A stretch of 6,726 nt of DNA. Origin: Candidatus Saccharimonadota bacterium (GTDB taxonomy: Bacteria; Patescibacteriota; Saccharimonadia; Saccharimonadales; Saccharimonadaceae). The stretch covers positions 1 to 6,726 of the forward strand of contig CAJPSU010000039.1 of assembly GCA_905373345.1 (NCBI GenBank), given 5' to 3'. The notes beneath the pieces were generated by a model that was given only the letters and a program-made list of their open reading frames with translations, had not been told where the DNA came from and did not search any database. The translations under genes were made by a program, and so were the position numbers. Of this stretch, positions 5,279-6,726 are shown in pieces (position 1 is the stretch's first letter; the number at the start of each line of letters is the position of its first letter).

Positions 5279-6220
5279 CTACACCGCTACCGGTGCTTTG
5301 ATGCTCGGGCAATACTGATAGTTAATAAGCTTGATGTCATCCGGTGTAAACTCAAAGATGTTGTCAACTTCTGGGTTTAACCACAGTTCTGGCAGCGGTA
5401 GCGGCTCACGACTAAGTTGTTCATCAACCTGCGTAATGTGATTATTATAGATATGCGCGTCGCCGAATGTATGGATGAACTCGCCCGGTTTGAGTTCGGT
5501 GACATGCGCCATCATGCAGAGCAATAACGCATAGCTAGCAATATTGAACGGCACACCCAAAAACATATCAGCGCTACGCTGGTATAATTGACAATCCAGT
5601 CGATCGCCGCGCACGTTGAACTGGAACATTGTATGACATGGCGGCAGCCCCGCCACCGCCATCTCGTCAATATCAGCAACATTCCACGCACTCACAATGT
5701 TACGCCGGCTAGCCGGGTTCGTTTTGATCGTGTCGACAGCGCGCTGGATTTGGTCGATTTCGCCGCCCTTTCCATCTGGCCAATGCCGCCATTGATAGCC
5801 GTAAACCGGACCTAAATCACCCCATCGCTCAGCAAAAGCGTGGTCTGTCGTAATGCGTCCGACAAACGCTTTCATGCCGTTACGCCACTCCGGCGTAGAC
5901 GTCTCTTCTGGAGACACCCGGCGCCTCTCTATCACCTCTACATAATGCCGGTACGGCCAGCTGTCCCAAATGTGTACATTTTGCCGTGCGAGCGCTTCTA
6001 GATTGCGGTCGCCGCTTAAAAACCATAACAACTCGCGTTTGCAAGTATCAAAATAGAGCCGTTTCGTCGTGAGTGCGGGGAACTCGCCGCTCGATAGATC
6101 GAACCGTATCTGCCGCCCGAACACGCTGCGCGTACCTGTACCAGTACGGTCATCCTTACTCTCGCCATTATCACGCACATCGCGCAGCAAATCAAGATAT
6201 GCATGTTCTTGCGTTCTCAT
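5279..6220 (-). CDS. thyA: Thymidylate synthase (folate-dependent, ThyA type)
   Basis: Methylates dUMP to dTMP using methylenetetrahydrofolate and releases dihydrofolate, so it needs the neighbouring folA. The 313 residues match the long form, as in Lactobacillus casei, with an extra segment around 90-137 compared with E. coli (264). Seen are [12 protein letters not shown] (24-35, phosphate-binding Arg25), FPALTTKR (47-54), LPPC195HTMFQF with the catalytic Cys, [21 protein letters not shown] (213-233), [10 protein letters not shown] (252-261) and the C-terminal IKAPVAV, complete to the last residue. The ATG at 6220 is preferred over the in-frame ATG at 6232 because GAGGGAA lies just before it and overlaps the upstream ATG. 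It has its own promoter. It ends in tandem TAG TAG stops. Confidence 0.97.
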   Translation of the reverse strand: MRTQEHAYLDLLRDVRDNGESKDDRTGTGTRSVFGRQIRFDLSSGEFPALTTKRLYFDTCKRELLWFLSGDRNLEALARQNVHIWDSWPYRHYVEVIERRRVSPEETSTPEWRNGMKAFVGRITTDHAFAERWGDLGPVYGYQWRHWPDGKGGEIDQIQRAVDTIKTNPASRRNIVSAWNVADIDEMAVAGLPPCHTMFQFNVRGDRLDCQLYQRSADMFLGVPFNIASYALLLCMMAHVTELKPGEFIHTFGDAHIYNNHITQVDEQLSREPLPLPELWLNPEVDNIFEFTPDDIKLINYQYCPSIKAPVAV

Positions 6221-6223
6221 TCG

Positions 6224-6230
6224 TTCCCTC
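6224..6230 (-). promoter_or_regulatory. Ribosome binding site that sets the thyA start
   Basis: GAGGGAA on the minus strand, with about 5 bases between GAGGG and the ATG at 6218-6220. It overlaps the upstream in-frame ATG at 6230-6232, which itself has no ribosome binding site. Confidence 0.7.
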
Positions 6231-6250
6231 ATGAAATTATCGTCAATTCC

Positions 6251-6279
6251 AGTGTACGACGAATGTGAAGTAAGTGCAA
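6251..6279 (-). promoter_or_regulatory. Promoter of thyA
   Basis: TTGCAC (6274-6279) and TACACT (6251-6256) on the minus strand, 17 bases apart. The start would fall near 6244, giving a short leader of about 24 bases before the thyA ATG. It sits immediately after the rplA terminator, so thyA is separately transcribed. Confidence 0.58.
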
Positions 6280-6280
6280 A

Positions 6281-6323
6281 TTAAAACTATAAACGCTGCT
6301 TACGTAAGTACACGTAAGCAGCG
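6281..6323 (-). terminator. Intrinsic terminator of the rplA operon
   Basis: A perfect 11-pair stem (CGCTGCTTACG at 6294-6304 with CGTAAGCAGCG at 6313-6323) around an 8-base loop, 26 bases past the rplA stop. On the minus strand it is followed by a U-rich stretch, TTTATAGTTTTAA, interrupted by A and G. This is the strongest hairpin in the window and ends the rplA transcript before the thyA promoter. Confidence 0.85.
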
Positions 6324-6349
6324 CGCACAGGCTTAACTTTATGCTATGT

Positions 6350-6726
6350 TTAATTTACCTGGTTTTCGATTGCAATCCCCGGCCCCATCGTCGTGGCAAT
6401 AGCGGTCGACTTAACGTAACTGCCTTTCAAGCTAGACGGCTTTTGGCTCTGCAAACTAGCGAAGAACGTTTTTGCATTCTCTTCAAGCTTGTCGACACCA
6501 AAGCTAACTTTGCCAATACCGAGATGGATGATCGCTTGCTTGTCAACACGATATTCAACCTTGCCGGCTTTAGCCTCGGAAACGGCCTTAACAACGTCAG
6601 CAGCGACAGTACCGCTCTTTGGGTTCGGCATTAAACCTTTCGGACCAAGCTGACGGGCGTACTTGCCAAGTTTTGGCATGTAGGCGGGCGTTGCGATCAG
6701 CACGTCAAAGTCAAGCGTACCTTTGT
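6350..6726 (-). CDS. rplA: 50S ribosomal protein L1, C-terminal part (5' end beyond window)
   Basis: L1 binds 23S rRNA at the mobile stalk that guides tRNA out of the E site, and often represses its own operon. The last 124 residues are visible and the frame is open to the right edge. Diagnostic is [15 protein letters not shown], matching the family's LGPRGLMPNPK-GTV. Before it comes [11 protein letters not shown], and after it [18 protein letters not shown] and, near the end, [17 protein letters not shown]. An apparent start at 6703 is an internal GTG valine codon and not the true start. rplK would be expected just outside to the right. What follows L1 is unusual: rplJ is not next but lies 3.3 kb away behind the thymidylate genes. 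Stop codon TAA. Confidence 0.97.
   Translation of the reverse strand, partial: KGTLDFDVLIATPAYMPKLGKYARQLGPKGLMPNPKSGTVAADVVKAVSEAKAGKVEYRVDKQAIIHLGIGKVSFGVDKLEENAKTFFASLQSQKPSSLKGSYVKSTAIATTMGPGIAIENQVN

Overview
The window looks like a chromosomal segment of a reduced-genome bacterium, most likely a Patescibacteria/CPR member close to Saccharibacteria (TM7). This is inference from gene content, the short spacers and several lineage-flavoured proteins; no rRNA is present to settle it. All genes read in the standard bacterial code. Eight genes lie on the minus strand and end in the window or run off its left edge, one more (rplA) enters from the right edge, and only folA is on the plus strand.

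Right to left, following minus-strand transcription: the C-terminal part of ribosomal protein L1 (rplA) enters from the right edge and ends at a strong hairpin terminator. Next comes a dTTP-synthesis block: thyA (thymidylate synthase), folA (dihydrofolate reductase, opposite strand), dcd (dCTP deaminase family) and tmk (thymidylate kinase, overlapping dcd by one base). Together they cover dCTP to dUTP, dUMP to dTMP, recycling of the dihydrofolate made by ThyA, and dTMP to dTDP. No separate dUTPase is visible. The block sits between rplA and rplJ, which are normally adjacent in bacteria.

The rplJ-rplL operon (L10 and L7/L12) follows. It has its own promoter, a recognisable L10 leader RNA and an intrinsic terminator upstream of rplJ that looks like an attenuator. 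Downstream is a hairpin terminator, then a stand-alone protein with an inverted zinc motif of the M16 peptidase type, apparently made from a leaderless mRNA.

At the left end a near-consensus sigma70 promoter, next to a perfect DnaA-box 9-mer, drives a two-gene unit. Its first gene is a 171-residue protein with an N-terminal helix and two tandem copies of a beta-barrel-like module. Its second is a DUF2797-like protein with two CxxC pairs, cut by the window edge.

No gene-free stretch exceeds 300 bases. The longest (3063-3330) is the rplJ leader and promoter region. I saw no tRNA, rRNA, CRISPR array, insertion sequence or phage-like gene. This is a conserved housekeeping region with unusual arrangement and regulation, not an obvious new defence or mobile system.
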